Below are positions 1 through 8,964 of a DNA stretch of 64,000 nt, in pieces. This DNA is from Leptospira_A sp046736045 (GTDB lineage Bacteria > Spirochaetota > Leptospiria > Leptospirales > Leptospiraceae): the NCBI RefSeq assembly GCF_046736045.1, contig NZ_CP177134.1, forward strand, positions 558,001-622,000, given 5' to 3'. A model generated the notes under the pieces. That model was not told the DNA's origin and did no database searches. It saw nothing but the letters and a program-made list of their open reading frames with translations. Numbering within the stretch: position 1 is the stretch's first letter; the number at the start of each line of letters is the position of its first letter. The position numbers and the translations under genes are program-made.

Positions 1-752
1 TACCGATCAAAGATGAAGAAGGACGATTGCTTCGAAAAGGATTTTTCCCGGCAAAGGGATTTGAAATTCTTTCGTTGGACTACAGTCAAATCGAACTTAG
101 AATCATGGCGCATTTTTCCAACGATCCTCAGATGATCGACGCTTACAAATCCGGCGCGGACATTCATAGAAGAACGGCAGCCGGACTTTTCGGAGTGAAG
201 GAAAAAGATGTAACAGCTGAAATGCGAAACAAAGCGAAAGTGGTTAATTTTTCCGTAATCTACGGAGTCACCTCATTCGGACTTTCCAACAACTTGAGAA
301 TTTCCCGCAAAGAAGCAAAAGAATTCATCGAAAGGTATTTTGCCCAATACACCGGCGTAAAAGAATATATGGAATCTACCGTTGAATTTTGCAAAAACAA
401 CGGTTATGTGGAAACGCTGTTGGGTAGACGTCGTTATCTCCCTGATATCAACTCAACACATAGGATGGCTTCCGAAGGCGCCAAACGTGTAGCGATCAAC
501 TCACCCATCCAAGGAACTTCCGCGGATATGATCAAACTCGCGATGTTAAAAATTCATAACCATATCAGAAAAAAATCTCTGAAGTCCCGCATCATCTTAC
601 AAGTGCATGACGAACTCGTATTCGAAGTGGATAAAAAAGAAAAGGATGAATTTTTTGACTTTGCCAAAAAGGAAATGGAAATAGCACTCCCTTTGAAAGT
701 GCCGGTAACGGTCGAAGGAAAATTCGGCAAAAACTGGGACGAGGCGCATTGA
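1..752 (+). CDS. polA: DNA polymerase I, C-terminal part (5' end outside window)
   Basis: This is the polymerase (palm/fingers) domain of a family A DNA polymerase, which fills gaps during replication and repair. The frame is open from base 3 with no start, so the gene begins upstream of the window. Visible motifs in order are motif A (LSLDYSQIELR), the O-helix/motif B (RNKAKVVNFSVIYG) and motif C (VHDELVFEV), so all catalytic carboxylates of this half are present. The O-helix reads NFS where most family members have NFG, a mild departure. The end matches the usual Pol I C-terminus and is followed by two stop codons in different frames. A dispersed repeat starts 8 bp after the stop. Confidence 0.96.
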   Translation, partial: PIKDEEGRLLRKGFFPAKGFEILSLDYSQIELRIMAHFSNDPQMIDAYKSGADIHRRTAAGLFGVKEKDVTAEMRNKAKVVNFSVIYGVTSFGLSNNLRISRKEAKEFIERYFAQYTGVKEYMESTVEFCKNNGYVETLLGRRRYLPDINSTHRMASEGAKRVAINSPIQGTSADMIKLAMLKIHNHIRKKSLKSRIILQVHDELVFEVDKKEKDEFFDFAKKEMEIALPLKVPVTVEGKFGKNWDEAH

Positions 753-759
753 TAGGGTT

Positions 760-816
760 GTGAATATTATATCCCCGCCCTGAGTTGGGTGGGGAACTAG
801 ACCCGCCACCCAATGT
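760..816. repeat. Dispersed repeat R1, copy A
   Basis: This ~57-bp non-coding stretch has a near-identical inverted copy at 62875-62930, about 62 kb away. The shared core, read on the minus strand, is GGGTGGCGGGTCTAGTTCCC followed by a GGGCGGGG run and AATATTCAC. Short frames crossing it are repeat shadows. It lies directly after polA. Confidence 0.75.
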
Positions 817-1081
817 CTTCTCCTTACCATAACAACAGTTTTGTTTCCATCCTTTTTCTATTTTGTTATTTTTTTCTTTGGAAAAGTTCGCCTTTTTGCC
901 CCGAGCCTCGTAAAAACTATAATATTGGACAAAGTGTTCGTTTAGTTGGAGAATCTAAAATTGGATAAGAAAGAACTGATTAGCAAAAAGAAATAAAACC
1001 CTCGCCCGGATCGACCGAGCGTTGTCGCCTTAGGAAGAGCCGGATCACAGGCGCCTAATGTGATAGAATATGGCTTGTATT

Positions 1082-1194
1082 CCTTCTCTTAAAAGCAAGT
1101 GAGATGTTTCCGCGGTAACGGAGGCCAGGGATGGCCGGAGTTTTTTCGTCGGAACAGGATGTTCCGCGAAAAAGAGCGAGGAACATCGAACGCC
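1082..1194 (+). repeat. Dispersed repeat R3, copy A (hairpin-rich)
   Basis: This non-coding element is related to 63103-63216 in the same orientation. Both begin with CTTCTCTTAAAAGCAAG and end near a CGAACG. Each holds short hairpins with purine-rich AGGA loops whose stems differ between copies but still pair: GGAAC/GTTCC here against GTGAC/GTCAC in the other copy. It is probably a structured repeat. Nothing else was recognised between 817 and 1081. Confidence 0.65.
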
Positions 1195-1276
1195 TAGTAA
1201 TATACTTGCCAAAACAATTGCGATTCTGTCTAATTTTTACTCGTTTGTCACATTGACGTAACAGAGAGGGATTACC

Positions 1277-2089
1277 TTGAAACCAGATAAGAAAAAAGGA
1301 AAACCCTTTATGAAAGCGAACAATCCTACACTGAACAAAACGGAACGGGTTCTGGAAGTCCGTCTTGCAGAAAACCAATTAGAAATCGAAAGAGCACTTG
1401 CTCTTCGTTACGATGTATTCAATCTTGAAATGGGCGAAGGGCTTCCTCAATCTTCCGCCACAAGAAAAGACAGAGACGAATACGACCTTTACTGCCACCA
1501 CCTACTGGTATTTGATAAATCCAATGAAAATAAAATCGTAGGAACCTACCGAATTTTAACGAGAGAAAACGCGAAAAAAGGAATCGGATTCTACAGCGAA
1601 AACGAATTCGATATCACATCGATTTACAATCTTCCGGACGAAATCGCAGAAGTAGGAAGAAGTTGCGTTCACCCTGACTACAGAGACGGTTCCGTAATCT
1701 CCCTTTTATGGCAAGGTCTTGCCGAGTTTATGATCAAGTATGACGTACGTTATTTGATGGGATGCGGTTCCATTCATTCTACAAATGCAGATGTAGCTTC
1801 AGAATCTTATGCATTTTTAAAAGCAAAAGAAGCGCTGGCTCCGGAAGAATTCAGAGTATTCCCGAACCCTGATTATTGCCTCCCTGGTTTCAATAGCAAC
1901 CATGAGATCGGAGATCCCAAATCCGTTGCAAAAAACATTCCTCCACTTTTGAAAGGATATATCCGAATCGGTGCTAAAATCTGTGGAATTCCCGCGCTGG
2001 ATTCTGTTTTTGGTACTACAGATGTGTTTATCCTCTTTGACCGCAAAGAAATTACAGAAAGGTATGCAAAACACTACATGAGTGCATGA
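1277..2089 (+). CDS. GNAT-fold N-acyltransferase (OlsB / N-acyl amino acid synthase type)
   Basis: The protein resembles the acyl-ACP-dependent GNAT branch that includes ornithine N-acyltransferase OlsB and autoinducer-synthase-like enzymes. Typical elements are ALRYDVFNLEMG near the N-terminus, a HHLLVFD / IVGTYRIL beta strand pair, EVGRSCVHPDYRDGSVISLLWQGL (acyl-CoA/ACP binding turn) and YLMGCGSIH. The likely role is N-acylation of an amino acid or lipid precursor; the substrate cannot be read from sequence. The TTG start has a good GAGAGGG ribosome site six bases upstream; an ATG at 1310 with a weaker AAGGA is the alternative. Its stop overlaps the next start by 4 bp, so the two genes are translationally coupled. 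Confidence 0.82.
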   Translation: MKPDKKKGKPFMKANNPTLNKTERVLEVRLAENQLEIERALALRYDVFNLEMGEGLPQSSATRKDRDEYDLYCHHLLVFDKSNENKIVGTYRILTRENAKKGIGFYSENEFDITSIYNLPDEIAEVGRSCVHPDYRDGSVISLLWQGLAEFMIKYDVRYLMGCGSIHSTNADVASESYAFLKAKEALAPEEFRVFPNPDYCLPGFNSNHEIGDPKSVAKNIPPLLKGYIRIGAKICGIPALDSVFGTTDVFILFDRKEITERYAKHYMSA

Positions 2090-3219
2090 GTAAAAAAGAG
2101 GAAGTCGACTACCAACACCCCAGTTTCAAAGACCAAGTACGTTTCTTTTCCATCACGGCAGTACTTGTTCTTGGGATTTGTCTCGGTTATCTTTACGGGC
2201 TTCCTTCTTATTTTCTCGGATGGTGCTCTTTTGCAATAGCTGCATTCTCAGTCGCAGGAAATGATGCAGTTCAAACCGTCGGGACTTTCATCGAAAGTAA
2301 AAAATCCGTTCACTGGCTTCGAAAGCTCATCGTCCTCGGTGGGCTTTTAATTTTAGTTCATTTATTCGGATGGTTCCTTGACAAAGGAGAGATTCATTTC
2401 CATCGTCTGGATCAGTTTCCGCAAACAAATCAATTCAACTTATTCCAGTTACTCGCGCCCGTTGTTCTTGTCGTTATCACAAGACTCAGAGCACCTGTTT
2501 CCACAACATTTCTCGTCTTAGGTCTATTTGGTGGAAATAACATAGAAAAGATGTTAACCAAATCTTTTTTCGGGTATGGTCTTGCTTTTTTATCGGCCAT
2601 AGTCATTTGGGCAATCCTTGCCAAAGTGGATCCTCAGGAATATTATGAGGAACATACACCTGATCCTGTTTCCGAAAGGAAATGGTCAAGATTGCAATGG
2701 ATTTCCACAATCTATCTTTGGGTAGCCTGGCTTTTTCAGGACACTGCGAACATCGCTGTATTTTTACCTCGCAGCCTAAGTTTTTTAGAATTTTCACTCG
2801 CCTCATTTTTGTTAGTATTTGCATTGTTTATCATCATCCGGACAAACGGAGGAACGATCCAACAAGTCGTCTCCGAAAAATCCGACATCAAATGGTCCAA
2901 AGCCGCCACAACGGTTGATTTTGTTTACGGAACCATATTGATCATTTTCCAAACCATCAGCAATGTACCTATGTCCACCACCTGGGTTTTTTTGGGACTA
3001 CTCGCTGGTCGGGAAATCATCCTCAACGTACTCACTTACAGAGACCTTCCTTATCTGGATACATTCCGAAAAGTAGGCAAAGACGTAGTTTTGGCTGCAC
3101 TGGGAATTTTAATCAGCATTTGCATCATCTATGCGGCCAATATAGTTTATCCGGAAGTGAAATTGGAAAACGGAGAAGTTCTGAAAAAACAATCCGATGT
3201 GCAGGAATCTCCTCTTTAA
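2086..3219 (+). CDS. PiT-like polytopic membrane protein
   Basis: A 377-aa integral membrane protein with about ten hydrophobic segments. Two internally repeated motifs, AGNDAVQTVGT and APVSTTFLVLG / VPMSTTWVFLG, recall the GAND and P-V-S-T-T signatures of PiT (Na+ or H+/phosphate) permeases, though the rest is divergent. Phosphate or another anion is therefore a guess. It starts inside the stop of the acyltransferase gene (ATGA). The tail after the last membrane helix is short and charged. Confidence 0.72.
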   Translation: MSKKEEVDYQHPSFKDQVRFFSITAVLVLGICLGYLYGLPSYFLGWCSFAIAAFSVAGNDAVQTVGTFIESKKSVHWLRKLIVLGGLLILVHLFGWFLDKGEIHFHRLDQFPQTNQFNLFQLLAPVVLVVITRLRAPVSTTFLVLGLFGGNNIEKMLTKSFFGYGLAFLSAIVIWAILAKVDPQEYYEEHTPDPVSERKWSRLQWISTIYLWVAWLFQDTANIAVFLPRSLSFLEFSLASFLLVFALFIIIRTNGGTIQQVVSEKSDIKWSKAATTVDFVYGTILIIFQTISNVPMSTTWVFLGLLAGREIILNVLTYRDLPYLDTFRKVGKDVVLAALGILISICIIYAANIVYPEVKLENGEVLKKQSDVQESPL

Positions 3220-3262
3220 AAATCCTTTACCTTCCTCCCAATTGTCAGGGTAATGTCATTTA

Positions 3263-3297
3263 TGAGACTGATTCTCACCGAATGAGACTCAGCCTCA
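3263..3297 (+). promoter_or_regulatory. Tandem Fur-box-like palindromes
   Basis: TGAGACTGATTCTCA (3263-3277) is a perfect 5-5-5 palindrome and is followed by the related TGAGACTCAGCCTCA (3283-3297). They resemble the TGAGAATnATTCTCA form of Fur-family boxes and end 13 bp before the haem oxygenase start. Iron repression is inferred. Confidence 0.6.
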
Positions 3298-3310
3298 CCT
3301 AGGAGATTTT

Positions 3311-3991
3311 ATGTCAGTAGCACTTATGTTGAGAGAAGGAACAGCGGACAAACACCAAGAAACCGAACGCGTTCCTTATCTGAGAGCCATCTTTCGCGGT
3401 GGGCTCGATCCTCAAACTTATACATACCAATTGGAAAGCCTTCGTGATGTTTATAATGTAATGGAAGACCTTTTCCGTGAAAATGCAAAAGATCCCATCC
3501 TTTCCAAAGTTTATTTTCCGGAACTTTTCCGCACGAAAGCATTGGAAGAAGATATCAAATTCTTTCAGTCCAAGTTCGGAACCAAAGTCAAAGGAAAAAT
3601 TTCTCCTAAAACACAAGACTATATCAATCATATCCAAAGAATTGCGAAAACAAATCCTTACCTGCTTGTAGCACAGTCTTACGTTCGTTACCTGGGAGAT
3701 CTTTCCGGCGGACAAGCAATCAAAAAAGTAATCGCAAAAACTTTTGCTTTGGAAGGAACGGATGGAACCGCTTTTTATGAATTCCCTGAAATCCAGGACC
3801 ACCAGGCCTTCAAAGGAATTTACAGAACTGCAATGGACACTCTTCCTTTGAATGACTCCCAAAAAACAGAATTATTGGAAGAAGCAAAACAAGTTTTCGA
3901 TCTGAACAAAAACCTATTTGTAGAATTGGAAGAAGATTTGAAAATCAATATCGGTGTTGAAAAATTCCAAGAGTTGATTCCGGTAGGATAG
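3311..3991 (+). CDS. hmuO: Haem oxygenase
   Basis: Cleaves haem to biliverdin, CO and iron in the cytoplasm. The 226-aa length and all-helical pattern fit the family. His15 (ADKHQETE) is in the position of the proximal haem ligand, and LGDLSGGQ at residues 128-135 is the family's distal-helix signature. ATG follows an AGGAG ribosome site. The gene lies behind paired Fur-box-like palindromes and its stop overlaps the next MFS gene start, so the pair probably serves iron release from haem plus transport of haem or a product. Leptospires are known to use haem iron through such an enzyme. Confidence 0.95.
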   Translation: MSVALMLREGTADKHQETERVPYLRAIFRGGLDPQTYTYQLESLRDVYNVMEDLFRENAKDPILSKVYFPELFRTKALEEDIKFFQSKFGTKVKGKISPKTQDYINHIQRIAKTNPYLLVAQSYVRYLGDLSGGQAIKKVIAKTFALEGTDGTAFYEFPEIQDHQAFKGIYRTAMDTLPLNDSQKTELLEEAKQVFDLNKNLFVELEEDLKINIGVEKFQELIPVG

Positions 3992-5244
3992 TGAGCTTCC
4001 CCTACACATTAATCACCCTGGTTTTTCTTTCCATGTTGCCGGTCACGATGATCGTTCCTGTAGTAAAGGACATCGTCAAAGACCGGTTACTCGGCTCGAA
4101 TTGGGAAGTAGCTTATTTTACAAGCATTCCCATGTTAGGCTCATTTTTATTTGCGCCTGTAGCCGGGATGATTTCTGACAGATTCCGCAATCGAAAGTAT
4201 TTCATTGCGGCATTTTGTTTCATTGATGCGTTTTTATTTTATCTTCTCACTCAAATCCATGATATGAATTTGTTTCTTCTGGTTCGTTTTTTCGAAGGAG
4301 CTTCTCATATTTTTATCATCGGGCTTTTGCTCTCTTCCGCAGCAGACAGAGAAAATGATCCGGAAAACAAACGTTATTATGGTAAAGGAATTCTTATGGG
4401 AATCACCGGGATGTTTTTATCTCTGGGTGGTGCATTCGGAATGCCTTTGGGCATTTTAGGTAGGAAAAATCCTCTCCTCCCTTTTTACGTAGGTTCCGGA
4501 ATTTTAGTTTTTGTCGGACTTGTCGCTTTATTCAAACTGAAAGATACAGGCGTTCATAAACAAAAGGAATTCAAACTCTCCCATCTTAAAACGGCCATTT
4601 GGGACAACCCGTATCTTTACGTTCCGTTTTTATTCAATTTCATAGATCGTTTCACCGTCGGTTTTATCATTTCTTCATTCAATATACATTTAAGAGAGAC
4701 ATTGGCGTTTCACCCCGGCATCCTCGGAGTATTTTTAGGACTTGTTCTGTTTCCTATGAGTCTTTTGTCTTATCCGTCCGCATTATTATCTCGCAAAACG
4801 GGTGTTCTACCATTAGTGCTCGTCGGTTCGTTGGTATACGGAATTTTTCTGGGATTATCGGGAACTACCGATCATTTCTGGCTGCTTTTCACCTATCTTC
4901 TATTATGTGGAATCGGCGCGGGTGTGATGTTTGTGCCTTCCATGATGTTAGCAAGCAAAATGTCGCGCTCCGGATTAACTGCAACGACGATGACTGCTTT
5001 TACGGGAATCGGTTCTCTCGGTTTTATGTTGGGTCCTGTGGTTTCCGTACAAATGGAAGGTGTTTTCAAAGCCAACCTGCCTCTTGAATATTCTTTTCCG
5101 GCACTTTCGTTTTTCTTCGGGTTTTTGGAAATCGGACTGGTTTTACTTACCATCCCGTTCTTCAAAAAAATCCTGGAAAAAATCAAGATTGCAGAGAAGG
5201 AAAGACACGAGATTCCACTTGCCAATTCAACTCCACTTGTCTAA
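3991..5244 (+). CDS. MFS transporter, coupled to haem oxygenase
   Basis: A 417-aa protein with about 12 hydrophobic segments. The first cytoplasmic loop carries GMISDRFRNRK, a good match to the MFS motif GxxxDRxGRR, with a weaker mirror after helix 7. The GTG start lies within the haem oxygenase stop (one-base overlap). The substrate is unknown; haem, siderophore or tetrapyrrole export/import would fit the context. The C-terminal ~25 residues are charged and cytoplasmic. Confidence 0.85.
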   Translation: MSFPYTLITLVFLSMLPVTMIVPVVKDIVKDRLLGSNWEVAYFTSIPMLGSFLFAPVAGMISDRFRNRKYFIAAFCFIDAFLFYLLTQIHDMNLFLLVRFFEGASHIFIIGLLLSSAADRENDPENKRYYGKGILMGITGMFLSLGGAFGMPLGILGRKNPLLPFYVGSGILVFVGLVALFKLKDTGVHKQKEFKLSHLKTAIWDNPYLYVPFLFNFIDRFTVGFIISSFNIHLRETLAFHPGILGVFLGLVLFPMSLLSYPSALLSRKTGVLPLVLVGSLVYGIFLGLSGTTDHFWLLFTYLLLCGIGAGVMFVPSMMLASKMSRSGLTATTMTAFTGIGSLGFMLGPVVSVQMEGVFKANLPLEYSFPALSFFFGFLEIGLVLLTIPFFKKILEKIKIAEKERHEIPLANSTPLV

Positions 5245-5277
5245 TCTTAGAATAGATTTTACATTACGAGGTGAACT

Positions 5278-5643
5278 GTGAAACGTTCTCTAATTTTTAT
5301 TTCTTTTTCCCTGGTCTTACTAACATTTGTTTCTTGCAGCTCGGGAAACAAAGTAACATCCGATAGTTCCAAAGTACATCCGCACACAGCGCTCCGCAAA
5401 TTGGAAATTGATATGATCAAAGTCGGAGATAGTTTGGTAAAGACAGAAGCGGTTCTAGGCAAGCCGACTGAAAAATCATCTGACCCGGCAGGAACAGTTC
5501 AAGTATGGTGGCTTGCAGAAGACAAAAATGTTCCCGAACAGTATTATACTTTGAAGGAAAAACCGGAAGAGACTGACGGAAAATTTATCAAATTGATTTT
5601 TGATGCAAAAAACAAAATCACTTCCAAAGATTTTAAACTTTAG
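5278..5643 (+). CDS. Small lipoprotein, SmpA/OmlA-like
   Basis: A 121-aa protein with a signal peptide and a spirochaete-type lipobox ending in FVSC (Cys near residue 20). The mature part includes MIKVGDSLVKTEAVLGKPTE, resembling the SmpA/BamE fold's 'G.s..eV...lG.P' turn, then QVWWL and a short beta segment. The likely location is an outer or inner membrane leaflet facing the periplasm. The start is GTG with GAGGTG upstream. It ends convergently, overlapping the stop of the minus-strand lipoprotein gene by 4 bp. Confidence 0.75.
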   Translation: MKRSLIFISFSLVLLTFVSCSSGNKVTSDSSKVHPHTALRKLEIDMIKVGDSLVKTEAVLGKPTEKSSDPAGTVQVWWLAEDKNVPEQYYTLKEKPEETDGKFIKLIFDAKNKITSKDFKL

Positions 5644-6404
5644 TCTTCGGAGGAAGTATCCTCTTCCGTTTCTGAATTTGCAGGAAGGGGGAAGCCGGGA
5701 AAGCTCGGTTTCTCTTTTCCTTCCAGATCATCATCAAACATGTCATATGTGGTGAAACCCAAGACAAAGTCCAATGCCTCCGCAATATTAAAGCCGAGTC
5801 TGCCTCCACCGTAAATTCCACCTGCGACTTCAATGTTCCATAAAAAACTTTTCGGATACCCGAACGGCTTTTCTTCCGCTTTAGGCAGATACATCAACAA
5901 TTCTTTGTTTCCCGTTTGTTCTACCATATCCAGAGTTAGCTCCCGTTGGAAGGCTTCTTTTTTACGTTTTTTCCTTTCTCCCACTGGATCGTTGAAATAA
6001 GAATAATAACGCATCTTATAACTTTTGAGATTGGCTCTTTCATCTTCAGTCAAAGGAATTCCCTTGGAATCTACAATCCAATTTCCTTTATCGTCTAACA
6101 TTGGCAATCCGAAGTGGTGGCTTTCTCCGCCTAAGATTCCAAATACGAGCTGTTGCGAATGATAACCGCCAAAATCTCCGCCCCGTAGCCCGAACCCTCG
6201 CCCCAAATCCCTCTTGCCCATTTCCGATTCTCCTCCCTGGAAAAGAAACCCGATGGGCAAAGGACCCAGTTTGACTGCGGCACCATACATGGGAGTTTCT
6301 CCGCCGACAGTGACAATGTCCTGCATGTCTTTACGCCTGTTTTTCCAATAAGTGGCACAATCTGTCAAAAGGAAGGAGAGTAGAATTAGGAGCCAAAATC
6401 GCAT
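5640..6404 (-). CDS. Putative lipoprotein of unknown function
   Basis: A 254-aa protein. The signal peptide runs into LLTDC (Cys about residue 16), an acceptable spirochaetal lipobox. The mature protein is Gly-rich (GRGFGLRGGDFGGYHSQQ) with two likely membrane-adjacent segments and a Glu/Asp-rich end. No enzymatic motif is seen. It resembles uncharacterised leptospiral lipoproteins. It has its own promoter region shared divergently with the WYL gene (6405-6467). Confidence 0.68.
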   Translation of the reverse strand: MRFWLLILLSFLLTDCATYWKNRRKDMQDIVTVGGETPMYGAAVKLGPLPIGFLFQGGESEMGKRDLGRGFGLRGGDFGGYHSQQLVFGILGGESHHFGLPMLDDKGNWIVDSKGIPLTEDERANLKSYKMRYYSYFNDPVGERKKRKKEAFQRELTLDMVEQTGNKELLMYLPKAEEKPFGYPKSFLWNIEVAGGIYGGGRLGFNIAEALDFVLGFTTYDMFDDDLEGKEKPSFPGFPLPANSETEEDTSSED

Positions 6405-6467
6405 TCTTTTCCAGTTTTTAAGATTTTCTACTTTTCGGAATCAAAAAAACAACCAGGTTAGGAAGAT

Positions 6468-7478
6468 ATGACAGAGATGATCTCGGAAGATGATTTTCCA
6501 ATGATAGAAGTGAAAAAAATGAACGAAACCGAAGTTCGTCTATTTGCCCTTCTTTTCAATCTTCTGAAGGAACCGAAGGGAATTTCCTTTCAAAGATTCC
6601 GCAAAATCATGCCGCGATATTATCATAATGAAGATATAGACTCCGATCGCAAAAAATTATACAGAGATCTGGGTCAATTGAAGTCAATGGGATTCAACAT
6701 CAAAGTTGCCAATTTCGGATTTCAGTCGGAAGATCATTTCCCTTATTATTTGGAAAAAGAATCTCTGGAGTCTGTGTTGAAATTTTCCAAAGAGGAATTG
6801 GAATTTTTATCATATAAGCTCTGTGAGGTGGAAAATCAGGATAACGAAGTTTTACTTTCATTATCTCAAAAACTTTTTTCAAAAAACCTCGATCTTTATC
6901 CCAAAGGAATCAAAATCAACAAAAGAAAAAAAGAATCCGATACAAATGAGGATAGCGACTTGCTCAAAATCATTCAAAGCATCAAAGACAAACGGGCTTT
7001 GGTAATTAGATATGGCAAAGACGGAAAAGAAAGAATCATCGAACCTTACAGATTGATTCGAAAAAATTCGGAGGATTTTTATTTATTGGCCTACGATAGA
7101 ACTCGGAAAAATTTAAGGAGGTTCATACTCCCCAGAATTGAAGTCAAAAAAGATCTAAGAGAAGATTTCATTTCCAATAAAAAAATATCAGATAGAGATA
7201 CCAATTTTCATCCTCTCGGATTTGATGTTCATGATGAGGAAAGATTACAATTCTCCGTTGCAAATCATTATATAGATTCCTTGGAAACATTTCTAAATGG
7301 ATACCAATATTCCTTAGAGGAAAATACATTTACAATTCTGACAACAAACAGATCGGCACTCTTTCCTTTTTTTACAAAATACCCTGACGCATTGCAGATT
7401 TCTTCGGAAAATCCGTTCTCAGCATACTTTCAAAATCATATCAAACAAATCCTAGAGACCTATAAGAGTGTCGCTTAA
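6468..7478 (+). CDS. WYL-domain transcriptional regulator
   Basis: A 336-aa protein. Residues ~20-70 form a winged-helix segment (RKKLYRDLGQLKSMGF). The WYL core lies around residues 165-225 (KRALVIRYGKDGKERIIEPYRLI...FYLLAYDRTRKNLRRF) with the typical Y-L-x-A-Y-D and R-F pairs that bind ligands or nucleic acid. A C-terminal WCX-like region follows. The next gene starts 11 bp before this stop, so they form one transcription unit. WYL proteins often regulate DNA-damage or defence genes, which makes the overlapping nuclease-like neighbour its probable target or partner. Confidence 0.85.
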   Translation: MTEMISEDDFPMIEVKKMNETEVRLFALLFNLLKEPKGISFQRFRKIMPRYYHNEDIDSDRKKLYRDLGQLKSMGFNIKVANFGFQSEDHFPYYLEKESLESVLKFSKEELEFLSYKLCEVENQDNEVLLSLSQKLFSKNLDLYPKGIKINKRKKESDTNEDSDLLKIIQSIKDKRALVIRYGKDGKERIIEPYRLIRKNSEDFYLLAYDRTRKNLRRFILPRIEVKKDLREDFISNKKISDRDTNFHPLGFDVHDEERLQFSVANHYIDSLETFLNGYQYSLEENTFTILTTNRSALFPFFTKYPDALQISSENPFSAYFQNHIKQILETYKSVA

Positions 7479-8964
7479 TCCCATTCATTTCCCGATTACC
7501 AAATCCCAATTTCTCAATTTTACCAGATGTGTGAATTCGTTTCATATCCTAAATCAAGGACTCATCACAAAACAAAATATCCAACATAGCGGTAACTTGG
7601 AATGGAATGAATTTCAGGATTTATGTCGGTCGTTATTTCCTGTGGCAGTCTCCATTCCCAAATCCTTATCAAAACCAGACCAACTAACAGAAACGCTGAC
7701 TGCGATTAACGAAAGAAAAACGGTCTTCCATGGTTTTTTGGAAAATGAAATTCTTTCTTCAGGTATCGAATGTTTAGCCCCTGAAGAAAATTCCGATGGA
7801 TGGGTTCTTTGGGATTTTCGTTCCGTTGGTTCCCAAAAACAGGATATCTTGAGATCATTGTATTTTCAAAAGAAGCTGTTGGAGTCTTTTGCCATCCGTG
7901 TTTCAAAGATTAAAGTCATTCGTATTAACTCAAATTATGTGCACTTGTCAGGACCAATAGACAAAGACAACTACCTCGTAATTGATGATGTTACGGAAAG
8001 AATGGAAACCGAAAAAACAAGGTTCGATGGAGAATGGAATCTTTTCGAGGCCTACAAGGAAAATCCCGGTTTCCCGTTATTTAATGAAGAGTTCCATACC
8101 TGCAAGTCGCCTAAGTCTTGCTATCTGGACACTGTCTGTTTCCCCGATTTGAACAGAAGGGAAATTTTTGATCTTAGGGAAGGTCATGATCTTGCCAAAA
8201 AATACTACCTGGAAGGTTTGAGCAGTTTCCTGGAAATCCCGGAAGAGGAATTGACTCCCATCCAAAAAATCCAAAAACAAAGTCACGAGACCGGGAACTT
8301 ATACATAAACATTCCCCAAATGCAGACCTATCTGGAAAAGGTAACTCCGAAGATTGCTTTTTTGGACTTTGAATCGGTAAATCCGCTCCTTCCTATCTTT
8401 TCGAACTCCCGTCCCTTTCAACACATCCCTTTTTTGTTTTCTTTGCATATCTGGGATTCGGAAACGGATGAATTGACTCACCACACTTACATTCATGAAC
8501 CGGACGGAACTGACCCTCGCTTGTCAGTCTTGGAGATTTTGTCAAAGAAACTGCAAGAAGACATAACAATTTGCTCATTTAATGATTTTTTTGAGAAATT
8601 AGTGATCGAAGAAGCAACACAAGTATATCCTAATTTTCTTGAATGGTGGAGTACAATTCGTCCGAAATTTATTGACTTAGCCCTGCCTTTTAAAAAATTC
8701 TGGGTCTATCATCCCAAACAACGAGGCAAAGCATCTCTCAAGGATATACTTCCCGCCATCACGGAGGTGAGTCATGGAAACCTAACAATCAAAGAAGGAC
8801 AGGACGCAAATTACCAATTCTTACGATTATTAAAAAAGCACGTGACAGATGATGAGAAGGATCGTGTTCTTGGAGATTTATTAAGATACTGCGAAATGGA
8901 TACTTATGGTTTGTTTCTTATCTATAAGAAGTTGAAAAATGAGATCTCGATTAGTCAATGTTAG
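7468..8964 (+). CDS. DUF2779-type protein: predicted nuclease
   Basis: A 498-aa protein. The N-terminal half resembles a Cas4/RecB-like PD-(D/E)XK domain with cysteines (TRCVNSF near the start; CKSPKSCYLDTVC around residues 212-224) that could bind a metal or Fe-S cluster. The C-terminal half looks like a DEDD exonuclease of the DUF2779 family: FLDFES carries the DxE pair and YCEMDT the ExoIII-like YxxxD. Substrate and pathway are unknown. GTG start, coupled to the WYL gene; the stop overlaps the esterase start by 7 bp. Confidence 0.7.
   Translation: MSLNPIHFPITKSQFLNFTRCVNSFHILNQGLITKQNIQHSGNLEWNEFQDLCRSLFPVAVSIPKSLSKPDQLTETLTAINERKTVFHGFLENEILSSGIECLAPEENSDGWVLWDFRSVGSQKQDILRSLYFQKKLLESFAIRVSKIKVIRINSNYVHLSGPIDKDNYLVIDDVTERMETEKTRFDGEWNLFEAYKENPGFPLFNEEFHTCKSPKSCYLDTVCFPDLNRREIFDLREGHDLAKKYYLEGLSSFLEIPEEELTPIQKIQKQSHETGNLYINIPQMQTYLEKVTPKIAFLDFESVNPLLPIFSNSRPFQHIPFLFSLHIWDSETDELTHHTYIHEPDGTDPRLSVLEILSKKLQEDITICSFNDFFEKLVIEEATQVYPNFLEWWSTIRPKFIDLALPFKKFWVYHPKQRGKASLKDILPAITEVSHGNLTIKEGQDANYQFLRLLKKHVTDDEKDRVLGDLLRYCEMDTYGLFLIYKKLKNEISISQC

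Noticed and set aside
597..830. Short minus-strand ORFs at the end of polA
   Set aside because: They overlap polA and repeat R1 and show no protein-like composition.
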